DNA of 64,000 nt. It comes from Burkholderia catarinensis (GTDB lineage Bacteria; Pseudomonadota; Gammaproteobacteria; Burkholderiales; Burkholderiaceae). The stretch spans positions 248,001 through 312,000 of the forward strand of contig NZ_MDEQ02000004.1 in assembly GCF_001883705.2 (NCBI RefSeq). Reading direction: 5' to 3'. Below the pieces are notes generated by a model. That model saw only the letters and a program-made list of their open reading frames with translations. It made no database searches and was not told the DNA's origin. The position numbers were made by a program, and so were the translations under genes. This document shows positions 18,966 through 27,346 of this stretch, piece by piece; position 1 is the first letter of the stretch, and every line of letters begins with the position of its first letter.

Positions 18966-19101
18966 GATGCGCTCCCTGGGATATCGGTATGGTTCGCCGG
19001 CGCAAGCCGTGGTCCCGAAGCGGCGCCGCGCGTGCCCGGCTTCTTTGAGTGATAGGTATGATGGGCTGCAAGTTCAACCCATATCGGAGACGGGGCATAT
19101 C

Positions 19102-19995
19102 GTGGAAGTCGGATTTTGCGGACCGGGATTGATGGGCGCGCCGATGATTCGGCATTTGCTGGCGGCCGGGCATCGGGTCAGCGTGTGGAATCGCTCGCGC
19201 GACAAGGCCGAGGCGCTCGTGAAGGACGGCGCGCAGGTGGTCGGCACGCCGCGCGAACTGGCGGAACGCGTCGACACGGTATTCGTGTGCGTGCTCGACG
19301 GCCGTGCGGTCGGCGACGTCGTGTTCGGCGAGCACGGGCTGCTTTCCGGCGACGCTGCTGCGCGCCGCCTGCAGCGCATCGTCGATCATTCGAGCATTGC
19401 GCCCGCCGCGACGCGCGACTACGCGGCGCGCGCGGCCGCACTCGGCGTCGGCTGGGTCGATGCGCCGGTGTCGGGCGGCGTGCCGGGCGCGCAGGCCGGC
19501 ACGCTCGCGGTGATGGCCGGCGGCCGCGCGGCCGATCTCGACGCGGTGCGGCCGTTGATCGACACATATGCGTCGCGCATCACGCACATGGGCGACGCGG
19601 GCGCGGGCCAGACGGCGAAGCTGTGCAACCAGGCGATCGTCACCGCGACGGTGACCGCGATCGCCGAGGCCGTCGGTCTGGCGCAGGCGAGCGGCATCGA
19701 CGCCGCGCGCCTGGCCGAGGCACTGGCCGGCGGCTGGGCTGATTCGGTGCTGTTGCAGACGTTCGTGCCGCGCATGACGTCGGGCGGTCATCCGCCGATT
19801 GGCGCGCTCAGTACGTTCCAGAAGGATGTCGACGCTATCGCCGACGCGGCGCGCGACACGGGCGCGGTGATGCCCGTGTCGGCCACCGTGCAGCAGGTGC
19901 TGCGGCTTGGTGCCGCGCAGGGGCTCGCTGGCGCCGATTTCGCCGCGTTCATCGACATCGTGCGGCCGGGCAACGGCCGCCAGCAGGCATCGTGA
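19102..19995 (+). CDS. NAD(P)-dependent beta-hydroxyacid dehydrogenase (3-HIBADH/GarR family)
   Basis: A 297-residue protein of the beta-hydroxyacid dehydrogenase family. Key elements are the N-terminal dinucleotide-binding GFCGPGLMGAPM, the substrate-binding DAPVSGGVPGAQAGTLAVM, and GAGQTAKLCNQAI with the catalytic lysine. The family includes 3-hydroxyisobutyrate dehydrogenase and tartronate semialdehyde reductase; which substrate is used cannot be told. A role with the glyoxylate made from allantoin is possible but only suggestive. The GTG start at 19102 matches the family start, with GGAGA about 10 bases upstream. Confidence 0.85.
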   Translation: MEVGFCGPGLMGAPMIRHLLAAGHRVSVWNRSRDKAEALVKDGAQVVGTPRELAERVDTVFVCVLDGRAVGDVVFGEHGLLSGDAAARRLQRIVDHSSIAPAATRDYAARAAALGVGWVDAPVSGGVPGAQAGTLAVMAGGRAADLDAVRPLIDTYASRITHMGDAGAGQTAKLCNQAIVTATVTAIAEAVGLAQASGIDAARLAEALAGGWADSVLLQTFVPRMTSGGHPPIGALSTFQKDVDAIADAARDTGAVMPVSATVQQVLRLGAAQGLAGADFAAFIDIVRPGNGRQQAS

Positions 19996-20022
19996 CGAGC
20001 AAGCGGGGCGCGTGAATGGCAG

Positions 20023-20046
20023 ATGGGCCGCCCGGAGGCGGCCCAT
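20023..20046. terminator. Hairpin between convergent genes
   Basis: Perfect 10-bp stem ATGGGCCGCC / GGCGGCCCAT with a four-base loop, in the 66-bp gap between converging genes. There is no T tract, so it may be a bidirectional, possibly Rho-aided, end rather than a classic terminator. Confidence 0.4.
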
Positions 20047-20061
20047 CGAATGGCTGGCGGA

Positions 20062-20508
20062 TCAGCCGAGCGAGCGAGGTGTCGTGTCGCCGGCGTTCTG
20101 GCGACCGAGCCCGCCGCGCAGGCTCGCTTTCGTACCTGCACCAAACTCGGGCAGGATGCGCGCACGCGCACGGCTGGCGAACACGAGGAAGCCGAAGCCG
20201 TTCGCTTCGTACCAGTATCCGCCGTTTTCGAGGCCGTCCAGCGGCTGCTCGAGCGCGTTGGCGATCGATTCGATGCAGCGCTTGCGCAGATCGGCGATGG
20301 CCGGATAGGGCGGCTGGGCGCCGCGCACGCTGCACAGGAGCACATCGAGACCGGGCAGCACATGCGCGTAGAGGACGGGTTCGTCCTGCGCACGGGCGCG
20401 GGCAATCTTGGTGTCGAGCTGGGCAAACGGTTTCGAGTGGCGCAAAACCGCGAGGAATGACTCCTGGCCATCCTGTTGGGCACGCCGACGTTTTTTCGGG
20501 AAGGACAT
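20062..20508 (-). CDS. Conserved-looking protein of unknown function
   Basis: A 148-residue soluble protein I do not recognise. It begins with a basic stretch (MSFPKKRRRAQQ), then has a mixed alpha/beta region with LYAHVLPGLDVLLCSVRG and AIADLRKRCIESIANALEQPL, and GGYWYEANGFGFLVFASRARA near the end. It has normal codon use for the window and no signal peptide or membrane segment. The ATG at 20508 is chosen because GAGGCGAG lies just upstream. Alternative start 20562 adds 18 residues. A nucleic-acid-associated role would fit the basic N terminus but is not supported further. Confidence 0.6.
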   Translation of the reverse strand: MSFPKKRRRAQQDGQESFLAVLRHSKPFAQLDTKIARARAQDEPVLYAHVLPGLDVLLCSVRGAQPPYPAIADLRKRCIESIANALEQPLDGLENGGYWYEANGFGFLVFASRARARILPEFGAGTKASLRGGLGRQNAGDTTPRSLG

Positions 20509-20841
20509 AAACACTCGCCTCAAAAACAATTGCAAGAAATGCGGCACTTTCATGCGACCCACTCCCGGCTATGTACGCCGCATGTCGATCCTTTATAGCA
20601 CACGAAAATGCTGCATTCGTGCAGTACGACGATCAATGTCTCCCGTCGACCTGCTCGCCATGATCGACACAGCCAGCGTCTTGGCGCCCGTACTGTCGTT
20701 TAGTCTCCATCATAGACCTGCTTTCCCCGCGCGTGCATTCGCCCGTCACAAAAAAGTGAGATAGGCCGCATGCGGCAGTGCACGGCGCGCGCAATAAAAA
20801 GGCCCGCACGGGGCGGGCCTGGCAGGCGAGGCGCTCGGCGA
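20509..20841. other. 333-bp intergenic region upstream of the unknown gene
   Basis: Separates the unknown gene (20062-20508, minus strand) from mscL. It contains the mscL terminator at 20793-20820 and, on the minus strand, a TATAAA hexamer near 20597-20602 that could be a -10 element. The G+C is lower than in the flanking genes. I see no gene in it. Confidence 0.4.
20793..20820 (-). terminator. Rho-independent terminator after mscL
   Basis: Read on the minus strand, AGGCCCGC - loop - GCGGGCCT followed by TTTTTATT. An 8-bp GC-rich stem with a T tract placed 22 bp after the mscL stop. Confidence 0.85.
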
Positions 20842-21273
20842 TCAGCGCTGCTTGAGCGAATCGCGGATCTCGCGCAGCAGCACGGTATCTTCCGGCGTCG
20901 CGGCCGCCGCGGCTTCTTCCGGCTTGCGCAGCTTGTTGATGAATTTCACCATCAGGAAAATGATGAATGCGAGGATGACGAAATTGATCGCCACCGTGAT
21001 GAACGAGCCGTAACCGAACGCGGCGACACCGGCGGCCTGCAGGTCCTTGAACGAATCGGGATTACCCTTGAACGTCGGGGGGATGGTGCCGAGCAGAACG
21101 AACTTGTTCGAGAAATCCAGGCCGCCCGTCAGCAAGCCGATGACCGGCATGATGAGGTCTTTCACGATCGAGTCGACGATCTTCGAAAACGCACCGCCGA
21201 TGATCACGCCGACGGCGAGATCCATCACGTTGCCCTTGACGGCAAACTCCTTGAATTCCTTGATGATGCTCAT
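20842..21273 (-). CDS. mscL: Large-conductance mechanosensitive channel
   Basis: MscL is the pentameric inner-membrane safety valve opened by membrane tension in hypo-osmotic shock. The 143-residue protein has the amphipathic N-terminal helix and first transmembrane segment ([27 protein letters not shown]), the pore-lining glycines, a periplasmic loop, the second transmembrane helix ([19 protein letters not shown]) and the cytoplasmic bundle helix [15 protein letters not shown]. The ATG at 21273 gives the family length; the frame continues upstream without similarity. Confidence 0.97.
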   Translation of the reverse strand: MSIIKEFKEFAVKGNVMDLAVGVIIGGAFSKIVDSIVKDLIMPVIGLLTGGLDFSNKFVLLGTIPPTFKGNPDSFKDLQAAGVAAFGYGSFITVAINFVILAFIIFLMVKFINKLRKPEEAAAAATPEDTVLLREIRDSLKQR

Positions 21274-21510
21274 GAGCGGCTTTCTCCTTCCTGATTGGGG
21301 CGAGGGGAGGCGTGCCGCGACGCGCAGGGATGCATTGCGTCGAATGAGGGTCGGTGGCACGCCGATGGCCGCATGATAGCGAACGCTCCCCATTGCCGGT
21401 AGCCCATCTTGAAATGATTGACAAATCCGCGCGTCGGCGCGGCGGGTCATGCAGGGGAGCGTAGCGTGCGTTGCAGCGTGTCGCGCGGTGCGTCGACGCG
21501 CTGCGCAGGG

Positions 21511-22680
21511 TCAGGTGTTGTCGTCCGTCCAGCCGTCGTCGTTGCTGCCGAGATCCATGCCGCCGCCACCGCCGCCACTGCCGTCGCTCCAGCTGGAATC
21601 GTCGCCGCGGCCGACGTCGAAGCCCGGGCCGGCGTCCTGCCGGCGGTGCTCGCCGTCGACGATCACGTCGCGTTCGACCACGCGCTCGCGGCCGCCCGAC
21701 ATCGCCTCGCCGAGCAGTACGCCGGTCAGCAGCCCGCCCATCCCGCCGCCGAAACCACCGCCGCCTTGCTGGATCACGACGGGCGGCTGCTGTTGCGGGT
21801 AAGGCTGTTGCGGATACGGCTGGCCCGGCGCGCCCGTCATGCGATCGGCTTCCTGCGCGTACACGGAGCCGCTGCCGTTCGCCGGTGCCGCGGGTTGCGC
21901 GGCCGGGTCGGGACGGCCTTCGACGCGTGCCTTCACGCTGGCATGGCGCTGTTCGAGTTCATCGACGCGATACGGCGGCACCGGGTTCTTGCCGTTCGAC
22001 AGCGCCTCGACGAGCGTGCGCGCGTCGGTCTCGATCGCTTCGAGTTCGCCCGTGAGCGCCGCGACGCCGGGCGCCGTCGACAGCTTCGCGTCGAGCTTCA
22101 GCGGGCGGATGTCGTTCAGCACGTCGGTGGCACGCTTGAGCTGCGTGCGGCGTTCGTCGTCGGCGCGGCTGTCGTCGGTCGTGCGTGCGCGCCGCAGCGT
22201 CCAGCGCAGCACCAGCGCGATCACCGCGACGATCAGCCCGAGGCCGATCCACATCCCGGTCGACGGGCCGTGTTTTTCGGCCGGGGCGACGGCGGGCGCG
22301 AGCGACGGCTGCAGCGTACCGGCCTGCGTGGCCGACGGCGCGGTGCCGCTCACGCGCGCGGCGTCGGCGCGGATGCGCGACTCCGTCTGCGCGAAACGCG
22401 ACGCGTCGGTGAACTTCAGTTGCGGATCGAGCGATTTCGCGCGCTGCAGTTGCGCGAGCGCATCGGACGCGCGGCCTTCGCGGTCCAGCACCTGCGCATA
22501 CAGGTAGTGCGCGTGCGCGTTGTTGGGATGGGCGTCGATGACTTGCGACAGCTGCGTGTCGGCGCGTTGCCAGTCGCGCTGCGCGATCGACTGCTCGACC
22601 TGCTGCAGCGACGGTACCGCAAACGCGGCGGACGACAGCAACATCAGCGAGAGGCCGAGTGCGGCGAGAGATTTCTTCAT
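21511..22680 (-). CDS. Exported TPR / glycine-rich membrane protein of unknown function
   Basis: A 389-residue protein with a signal peptide (LAALGLSLMLLSSAAFA, cleavage about residue 21), a TPR-like region (residues 22-95, with AHAHYLYAQVLDREGRASDALAQLQRA), and a single transmembrane helix about residues 148-166. A coiled-coil-like segment follows (about 175-250). The C terminus is low complexity: Pro/Gln repeats (PYPQQPYPQQ), a glycine-zipper GGMGGLLTGVLLGEAMSGG and a Gly/Asp/Trp tail. It is directly downstream of the pspA-like gene, so the two are probably one unit. The role is unknown; membrane stress is suggested by its partner. Confidence 0.7.
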   Translation of the reverse strand: MKKSLAALGLSLMLLSSAAFAVPSLQQVEQSIAQRDWQRADTQLSQVIDAHPNNAHAHYLYAQVLDREGRASDALAQLQRAKSLDPQLKFTDASRFAQTESRIRADAARVSGTAPSATQAGTLQPSLAPAVAPAEKHGPSTGMWIGLGLIVAVIALVLRWTLRRARTTDDSRADDERRTQLKRATDVLNDIRPLKLDAKLSTAPGVAALTGELEAIETDARTLVEALSNGKNPVPPYRVDELEQRHASVKARVEGRPDPAAQPAAPANGSGSVYAQEADRMTGAPGQPYPQQPYPQQQPPVVIQQGGGGFGGGMGGLLTGVLLGEAMSGGRERVVERDVIVDGEHRRQDAGPGFDVGRGDDSSWSDGSGGGGGGMDLGSNDDGWTDDNT

Positions 22681-22760
22681 GGTCGAACCGGGCGCAGGCG
22701 CCCGTCTCCTGACGATCGGTTCGCGCCGCGTGCCCGGGCCGGGCCGCGGCGCGGTTGCCG

Positions 22761-23441
22761 TTACTGCGCGGGCGTGTCGAGCTGCTTCTTCAGCGCGGCG
22801 AGGCGATCCTCGACCGACGGGCCCTTGTTCAGCGCGGCGAGCTTGTCGTCGAGCGCCTTGCCGCTCGACGTGTCGGCGGAATTGAGGCGCGCGTCCGAGC
22901 GTGCGTTCTGCAGCGCGACCTTGTCCTCGAGCTTCTGGAAATCCTCGGACAGGTTCTTGCCGCCGATGCCGCCCAACGCGCCGGCCGCGACGTCCTTCGC
23001 CTGTGCGATTTCCTGCTTGGCCTGCAGGATGTTCGAGCGCGCATTCAGGTCGTTGCGGCGCCGGCGCATGTCGGCGATCTGCCCCTTCAGCTTGTCGACC
23101 GACGGCTCGAGCGTCGTCAGTTCGGCTGCGAGCGCATCGCGCTCGGCTTCCGCGTTCGACTGCGCAGCGAGTGCCTCGCGCGCGAGCGCTTCGTCGCCGG
23201 ACTGCAGCGCGCGCTTCGCGCCGTCCTCGTACTTCTTCACCTTGTCGTCGGCCGCATCGCGTTTGCTGCGCTGGGTCGCGACCTGTGCCTCGATCTCGAT
23301 CAGCGAATTCTCGGCACGGCCGATGCTGTCGTCGAGCTCCCGCACGATCTGCCGTGCGTCGCGCGACGGATCCTGTACCGAATCGGCCGCATCGTTCAGC
23401 AGGCCTTTGATCGTGCGCGAAACAGAGTCGAAAAGCGACAT
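22761..23441 (-). CDS. PspA/IM30 family membrane-stress protein
   Basis: A 226-residue almost wholly helical coiled-coil protein with the PspA/IM30 (Vipp1) pattern. It opens with an amphipathic N-terminal helix (SLFDSVSRTIKGLLNDAADSVQDPSRDARQIVRELDDSI), and continues through long charged helices such as YEDGAKRALQSGDEALAREALAAQ. Such proteins bind stressed inner membrane as oligomers. The family member here is short (PspA is about 220 residues). It is the first gene of a unit with the TPR/glycine-rich protein. No psp regulators are next to it. The start ATG follows GGAGG-like sequence. Confidence 0.8.
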   Translation of the reverse strand: MSLFDSVSRTIKGLLNDAADSVQDPSRDARQIVRELDDSIGRAENSLIEIEAQVATQRSKRDAADDKVKKYEDGAKRALQSGDEALAREALAAQSNAEAERDALAAELTTLEPSVDKLKGQIADMRRRRNDLNARSNILQAKQEIAQAKDVAAGALGGIGGKNLSEDFQKLEDKVALQNARSDARLNSADTSSGKALDDKLAALNKGPSVEDRLAALKKQLDTPAQ

Positions 23442-23863
23442 GAAATCCTCCGTGGTTGAAAGGCGCCGCGTGACCGCGGCAGTACCCGTTGCGAGCCGGT
23501 TCCGACCCGCGTGAGCCGGCGGATATTACACCACCGGTTCACTTAAATACGGCTTAAACGCGCGAGTTCAAGCGGCTTGCGCATCAGGATGTCGAACCTT
23601 TCGCGATTGAAAGAAAATCGGCCGTGCGCGCCGGATTGCGTGTCCATGATAGGCCGAGGATGCCGACAATACGTTCCGCAAATCACGGCGTTGCGGGAAT
23701 TTTTACAAAAAATCGCGAAGGCACCCGGTCGATTTCATTAAAATGCGCTGTCACGTCGCGGGAACGGATCGCCGCGCGGCGGGGTCTGTCGACGTGACAG
23801 CCGCATCACGATGCACCCACTCTGATTCATCCGCTTGCATTTCCGCATGCGTTCGAGGGCGCG
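23442..23863. other. 422-bp divergent intergenic region between pspA and pbp genes
   Basis: Holds the promoters of both flanking units. AT-rich stretches (TTTTTACAAAAAATC at about 23700-23715 and CATTAAAATG at 23738-23747) are the best candidate promoter elements for the penicillin-binding protein gene, but I cannot pair a -35 with a -10 convincingly. No gene is evident. Confidence 0.35.
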
Positions 23864-26404
23864 ATGTACGCCCGCCATTCCGACATGCCAATTATCAAAC
23901 GACCGCCTTCTTCTTCCGACAGGAACGAACCCCACTACACGTTGCGCCGTTCACCGTCCGGAGCCTATTACCCCGATGACGACGATCGCGACGACGGCCG
24001 CCGCGCACAGCGCAGCGACGGCAGCGGAGGGCACCGTCGCACGTTCGGCTCGCGCGTCGCGTTGTGGTTCGCCGGGCTGTTCGCGACGCTGGCGATCGTC
24101 GGCGCGCTGATCGTCGGCTACGCGCTGGTCGTGATGGCGCCGCAACTGCCGTCGCTCGATGCGCTGACCAACTACCAGCCGAAGGTGCCGCTGCGAGTGT
24201 TTTCGGCCGATCACGTGCTGATCGGCGAGTTCGGCGAGGAGCGCCGCAGCCTCGTGCGCTTCCAGGACATTCCCGACGTGATGAAGAAGGCCGTGCTCGC
24301 GATCGAGGACTACCGCTTCTACGAGCACGGCGGCGTCGACTTCGTCGGCATCCTGCGGGCGGGCGTCGCCGACCTGATGCACGGCGGCGCGCGCCAGGGT
24401 GCGAGCACGATCACGATGCAGGTCGCGCGCAACTTCTTCCTGTCGAGTGAAAAAACCTACACGCGCAAGATCTACGAAATGCTGCTCGCGTACAAGATCG
24501 AGAAGGCCCTGACGAAGGACCAGATCCTCGAGCTGTACATGAACCAGATTTATCTCGGCCAGCGCTCGTACGGCTTCGCGGCCGCCGCGCGCGTGTACTT
24601 CGGCAAGGACCTGAAGGACGTCACGCTCGCGGAAGCGGCGATGCTCGCGGGGCTGCCGAAGGCGCCGTCCGCGTATAACCCGGTCGTCAATCCGAAGCGC
24701 GCGAAGGTGCGCCAGGAATACATCCTGAAGCGCATGCTCGAGGTCGGCTACATCACGCAGCCGCAGTACGACGAGGCCGTGAAGGAAGAAATCCACGTGC
24801 GCACGCCGGGCAACCAGTACGCGGTGCACGGCGAATACGTCGCCGAGATGGTGCGGCAGATGATGTACCAGCAGTACAAGGACGAAACCTACACGCGCGG
24901 GCTGACCGTCACGACGACGATCAACTCGGCCGACCAGGAGGCCGCATACCAGGCCGTGCGTCGCGGCATTCTCGACTACGAGCGCCGCCACGGCTATCGT
25001 GGGCCGGAAGCGTCGATCAACCTGCCCGCGGCCGGCGACGAACGCGACGAGGCGATCGACGACGCGCTCGCCGATCACCCGGACAACGGCGACCTGCAGT
25101 CGGCGGTCGTGCTGTCGGCCGCGCCGAACGCGGTCGAGGTGCAGTTCGTCGGCGGCGCGACCACGACGATCGGCCCGGCCGGGCTGCGCTTCGTGTCGGC
25201 CGCGCTCGGGCCCCGCGCGAACAATGCGCTGCGCATCAAGCCGGGCTCGGTCGTGCGCGTGCTGAAGGACGGCAAGGCGGGCTGGCAGGTCGTACAGCTG
25301 CCGCAGGTCGAAGGCGCGCTCGTCGCGATCGCGCCGCAGGACGGCGCGATCCGCTCGCTCGTCGGCGGCTTCGACTTCAACAAGAGCAAGTTCAACCACG
25401 TGACGCAGGCATGGCGGCAGCCGGGCTCGTCGTTCAAGCCGTTCATCTACTCGGCCTCGCTCGACAAGGGCATGGGGCCGGCGACGATGATCAACGACGC
25501 GCCGCTGTACTTCCCGCCGAGCGTACCCGGCGGCACCGCGTGGGAGCCGAAGGACGACGACCAGCCGGACGGCCCGATGACGATGCGCACCGGCCTGCAG
25601 CGTTCGAAGAACCTCGTGTCGATCCGGATCCTCGCATCGATCGGCACGCAGTATGCGCAGCAGTACGTGACGCAGCGCTTCGGCTTCGATCCCGCGAAGA
25701 CGCCGCCGTACCTGCCGATGGCGCTCGGCGCGGGCCTCGTGACGCCGCTGCAGCTCGCGAGCGGCTATGCGGTGTTCGCGAACGGCGGCTACAAGGTCGA
25801 TCCGTACCTGATCGCCGAAGTCGACGACGCGCGCGGCCAGCCGCTGCAGAAGTCGCAGCCGGTGATCGCGGGCAGCACGGCGCCGCGCACGATCGAAGGC
25901 CGCAACGCATACGTGATGAACAGCCTGCTGCATTCGGTCGCGACGGCCGGCACGGGCGCGGGCACCAACGCGCTGGGCCGCGGCGACCTGCAGGGCAAGA
26001 CGGGTACGACGAACGACGCGAAGGACGGCTGGTTCGCCGGCTACCAGCAGTCGATCGTCGCGGTCGCGTGGATGGGCTTCGACCAGCCGAAGAGCCTCGG
26101 CAGCCGTGAATTCGGCGCGCAGCTCGCGTTGCCGATCTGGGTGAACTACATGCGCACCGCGCTGAACGGCGTGCCCGAGCAGCAGATGCCGATGGCGGAC
26201 GGCCTGACCTCGATCGACGGCGAGCTGTACTACGCCGATCGCACGCCGGGCAACGGCTTCGTCGCGAACGTCGACATCAACCCGGCCGAGAATGCGATCA
26301 GCGCGAACGACGCGCTCGGTTCGGCCGGCGCGGCAGGGCTCGCACCGCCGCCCGTCACGCCGCAGGAGAAGCAGCAGATCATGGACATGTTCGAGAACAA
26401 GTAA
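23864..26404 (+). CDS. mrcA: Class A penicillin-binding protein 1A (glycosyltransferase/transpeptidase)
   Basis: Bifunctional peptidoglycan synthase of the inner membrane. After a charged, Asp/Arg-rich cytoplasmic tail (about 70 residues) comes one transmembrane helix (LFATLAIVGALIVGYALVVMA). The GT51 glycosyltransferase follows (AIEDYRFYEHGGVD, GASTITMQVARN, LELYMNQIYLGQ), then an OB-like insert, and the transpeptidase with SSFK (catalytic serine), SKNL and KTGTT. The start at 23864 has GAGGG five bases upstream; an alternative ATG at 23885 lacks such a site. Length 846 residues (839 from the second start) is normal. It is not beside pilMNOPQ, where the usual betaproteobacterial copy lies, so it may be a second paralogue. 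Confidence 0.93.
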   Translation: MYARHSDMPIIKRPPSSSDRNEPHYTLRRSPSGAYYPDDDDRDDGRRAQRSDGSGGHRRTFGSRVALWFAGLFATLAIVGALIVGYALVVMAPQLPSLDALTNYQPKVPLRVFSADHVLIGEFGEERRSLVRFQDIPDVMKKAVLAIEDYRFYEHGGVDFVGILRAGVADLMHGGARQGASTITMQVARNFFLSSEKTYTRKIYEMLLAYKIEKALTKDQILELYMNQIYLGQRSYGFAAAARVYFGKDLKDVTLAEAAMLAGLPKAPSAYNPVVNPKRAKVRQEYILKRMLEVGYITQPQYDEAVKEEIHVRTPGNQYAVHGEYVAEMVRQMMYQQYKDETYTRGLTVTTTINSADQEAAYQAVRRGILDYERRHGYRGPEASINLPAAGDERDEAIDDALADHPDNGDLQSAVVLSAAPNAVEVQFVGGATTTIGPAGLRFVSAALGPRANNALRIKPGSVVRVLKDGKAGWQVVQLPQVEGALVAIAPQDGAIRSLVGGFDFNKSKFNHVTQAWRQPGSSFKPFIYSASLDKGMGPATMINDAPLYFPPSVPGGTAWEPKDDDQPDGPMTMRTGLQRSKNLVSIRILASIGTQYAQQYVTQRFGFDPAKTPPYLPMALGAGLVTPLQLASGYAVFANGGYKVDPYLIAEVDDARGQPLQKSQPVIAGSTAPRTIEGRNAYVMNSLLHSVATAGTGAGTNALGRGDLQGKTGTTNDAKDGWFAGYQQSIVAVAWMGFDQPKSLGSREFGAQLALPIWVNYMRTALNGVPEQQMPMADGLTSIDGELYYADRTPGNGFVANVDINPAENAISANDALGSAGAAGLAPPPVTPQEKQQIMDMFENK

Positions 26405-26430
26405 GCGGTACGCCGCTGTTCATGCATGCG

Positions 26431-26459
26431 ACGGGCGCCTTCGGGCGCCCGTTTTTTTT
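26431..26459 (+). terminator. Rho-independent terminator after PBP1A gene
   Basis: Stem ACGGGCGCC / GGGCGCCCGT with a short TTC loop, then eight T residues, 27 bp after the stop. Confidence 0.9.
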
Positions 26460-26488
26460 GCGCGTCGCCGACAGCGGGGGAAATGGAA

Positions 26489-26917
26489 TCAGAACGACGC
26501 GCAGGCCGGCACGAGCGTCATGCCGACCGATTGCTGCCGGAATCGCTCCGCGTACGCTTGCCGGATTGCGGCGAGCCGTGTGCGCGTATCGGGCGTATCG
26601 CCGGCGATGATACGGATCACGAAGCTGTCTTCGCGTGTGATCCCGCCGCTTGCGCGGTCGCGCCACTGGCCGTGCGTGTCCCAGTAGGTGAGACCGTCGG
26701 GGAAACGCGGCGTGACGGTGTCGGCGAGGAACGCCGCGCGTTCCGCATCGGTGACGGGGCCGCGCCCGGCGATGTCGCGCCCGAACAGCAGATCGGCCTG
26801 CAGCATGCGGTTCTCGCCCGGCCGCGTGCAGGCCGGCGGCGCGTTGACCATGGGCGAGGGCGGGGTTGCGCAACCGGCGAGCAGCGCGATCGCGATGGCG
26901 CCGATCAGCGGCCGCAT
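26489..26917 (-). CDS. DUF3574-like lipoprotein
   Basis: A 142-residue predicted outer- or inner-membrane lipoprotein. The lipobox is LLAGC with the acylated cysteine at residue 16. The mature part contains LLFGRDIAGRGPVTDAERAAFLADTVTPRFPDGLTYWDTHGQWRD and IRIIAGDTPDTRTRLAAIRQAYAERF, which is the DUF3574 pattern (an uncharacterised enzyme-like fold). The ATG at 26917 places the lipobox correctly, whereas the open frame extends upstream 33 codons. Monocistronic; it converges on the PBP1A gene. Confidence 0.75.
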   Translation of the reverse strand: MRPLIGAIAIALLAGCATPPSPMVNAPPACTRPGENRMLQADLLFGRDIAGRGPVTDAERAAFLADTVTPRFPDGLTYWDTHGQWRDRASGGITREDSFVIRIIAGDTPDTRTRLAAIRQAYAERFRQQSVGMTLVPACASF

Positions 26918-26994
26918 CTGCCCATTTCGCGTCGATCGACCCCCGCGCGGGCAAAACGCTGCGCGCTCAACCACTTGCGTGCGTGTGCGGCGGG

Positions 26995-27029
26995 TTATCA
27001 ACAGGGCTGTCAACATAATCTGGGGATAA
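26995..27029. promoter_or_regulatory. Two DnaA-box-like sites in inverted orientation
   Basis: TTATCAACA at 26995-27003 and TGGGGATAA at 27021-27029 (reverse complement TTATCCCCA) each differ from the TTATNCACA box at one position. They sit immediately before the inverted-repeat element. This may be chance at this GC content, so confidence is low. Confidence 0.25.
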
Positions 27030-27035
27030 CCCTAG

Positions 27036-27315
27036 GGTCTGTTTACATATGGAACGCGCATGCGTTGCCACGAGAACGGCCGCTCGCGAGGCGCGTGACG
27101 CCGCGAATACTGACGTATTCGCAAGGAGCGCAACGCGGCGAGCGGCCGTTCTCGTGGCAACCCCAAATTAAAAAATCAAGTCACGGGAATGCCCGAAATC
27201 GCCCGTATGGCGGCGTCGCTCGTCGCTTGTTTGGCACGGCCAAACGGCGCTCCTCACTTCTTGCCCTCCGAGCGATTTCGGGCATTCGCATGTGCGTTCC
27301 ATATGTAAACAGACC
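27036..27315. repeat. 280-bp inverted-repeat element with nested hairpins (MITE-like)
   Basis: Terminal inverted repeats of 29 bp with one mismatch (start GGTCTGTTTACATATGGAAC, end at 27287-27315) bound a 280-bp element. It is flanked on each side by CTAG (27032-27035 and 27316-27319). Inside are two long perfect stems: 23 bp at 27064-27086 with 27139-27161, and 16 bp at 27187-27202 with 27272-27287. Each encloses a smaller hairpin, at 27103-27122 and 27229-27245. The element has no coding capacity. This looks like a non-autonomous transposon using a CTAG target, as IS5-family elements do. The parent element is not identified. Confidence 0.8.
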
Positions 27316-27346
27316 CTAGGTTTGTTCGCCGGTGCCCGGTGCGGGG

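Noticed and set aside
21780-21850. Repeated PYPQQ-coding sequence as a possible tandem-repeat locus
   Set aside because: It is a short amino-acid repeat within the TPR/glycine-rich gene, not an independent DNA repeat or CRISPR.
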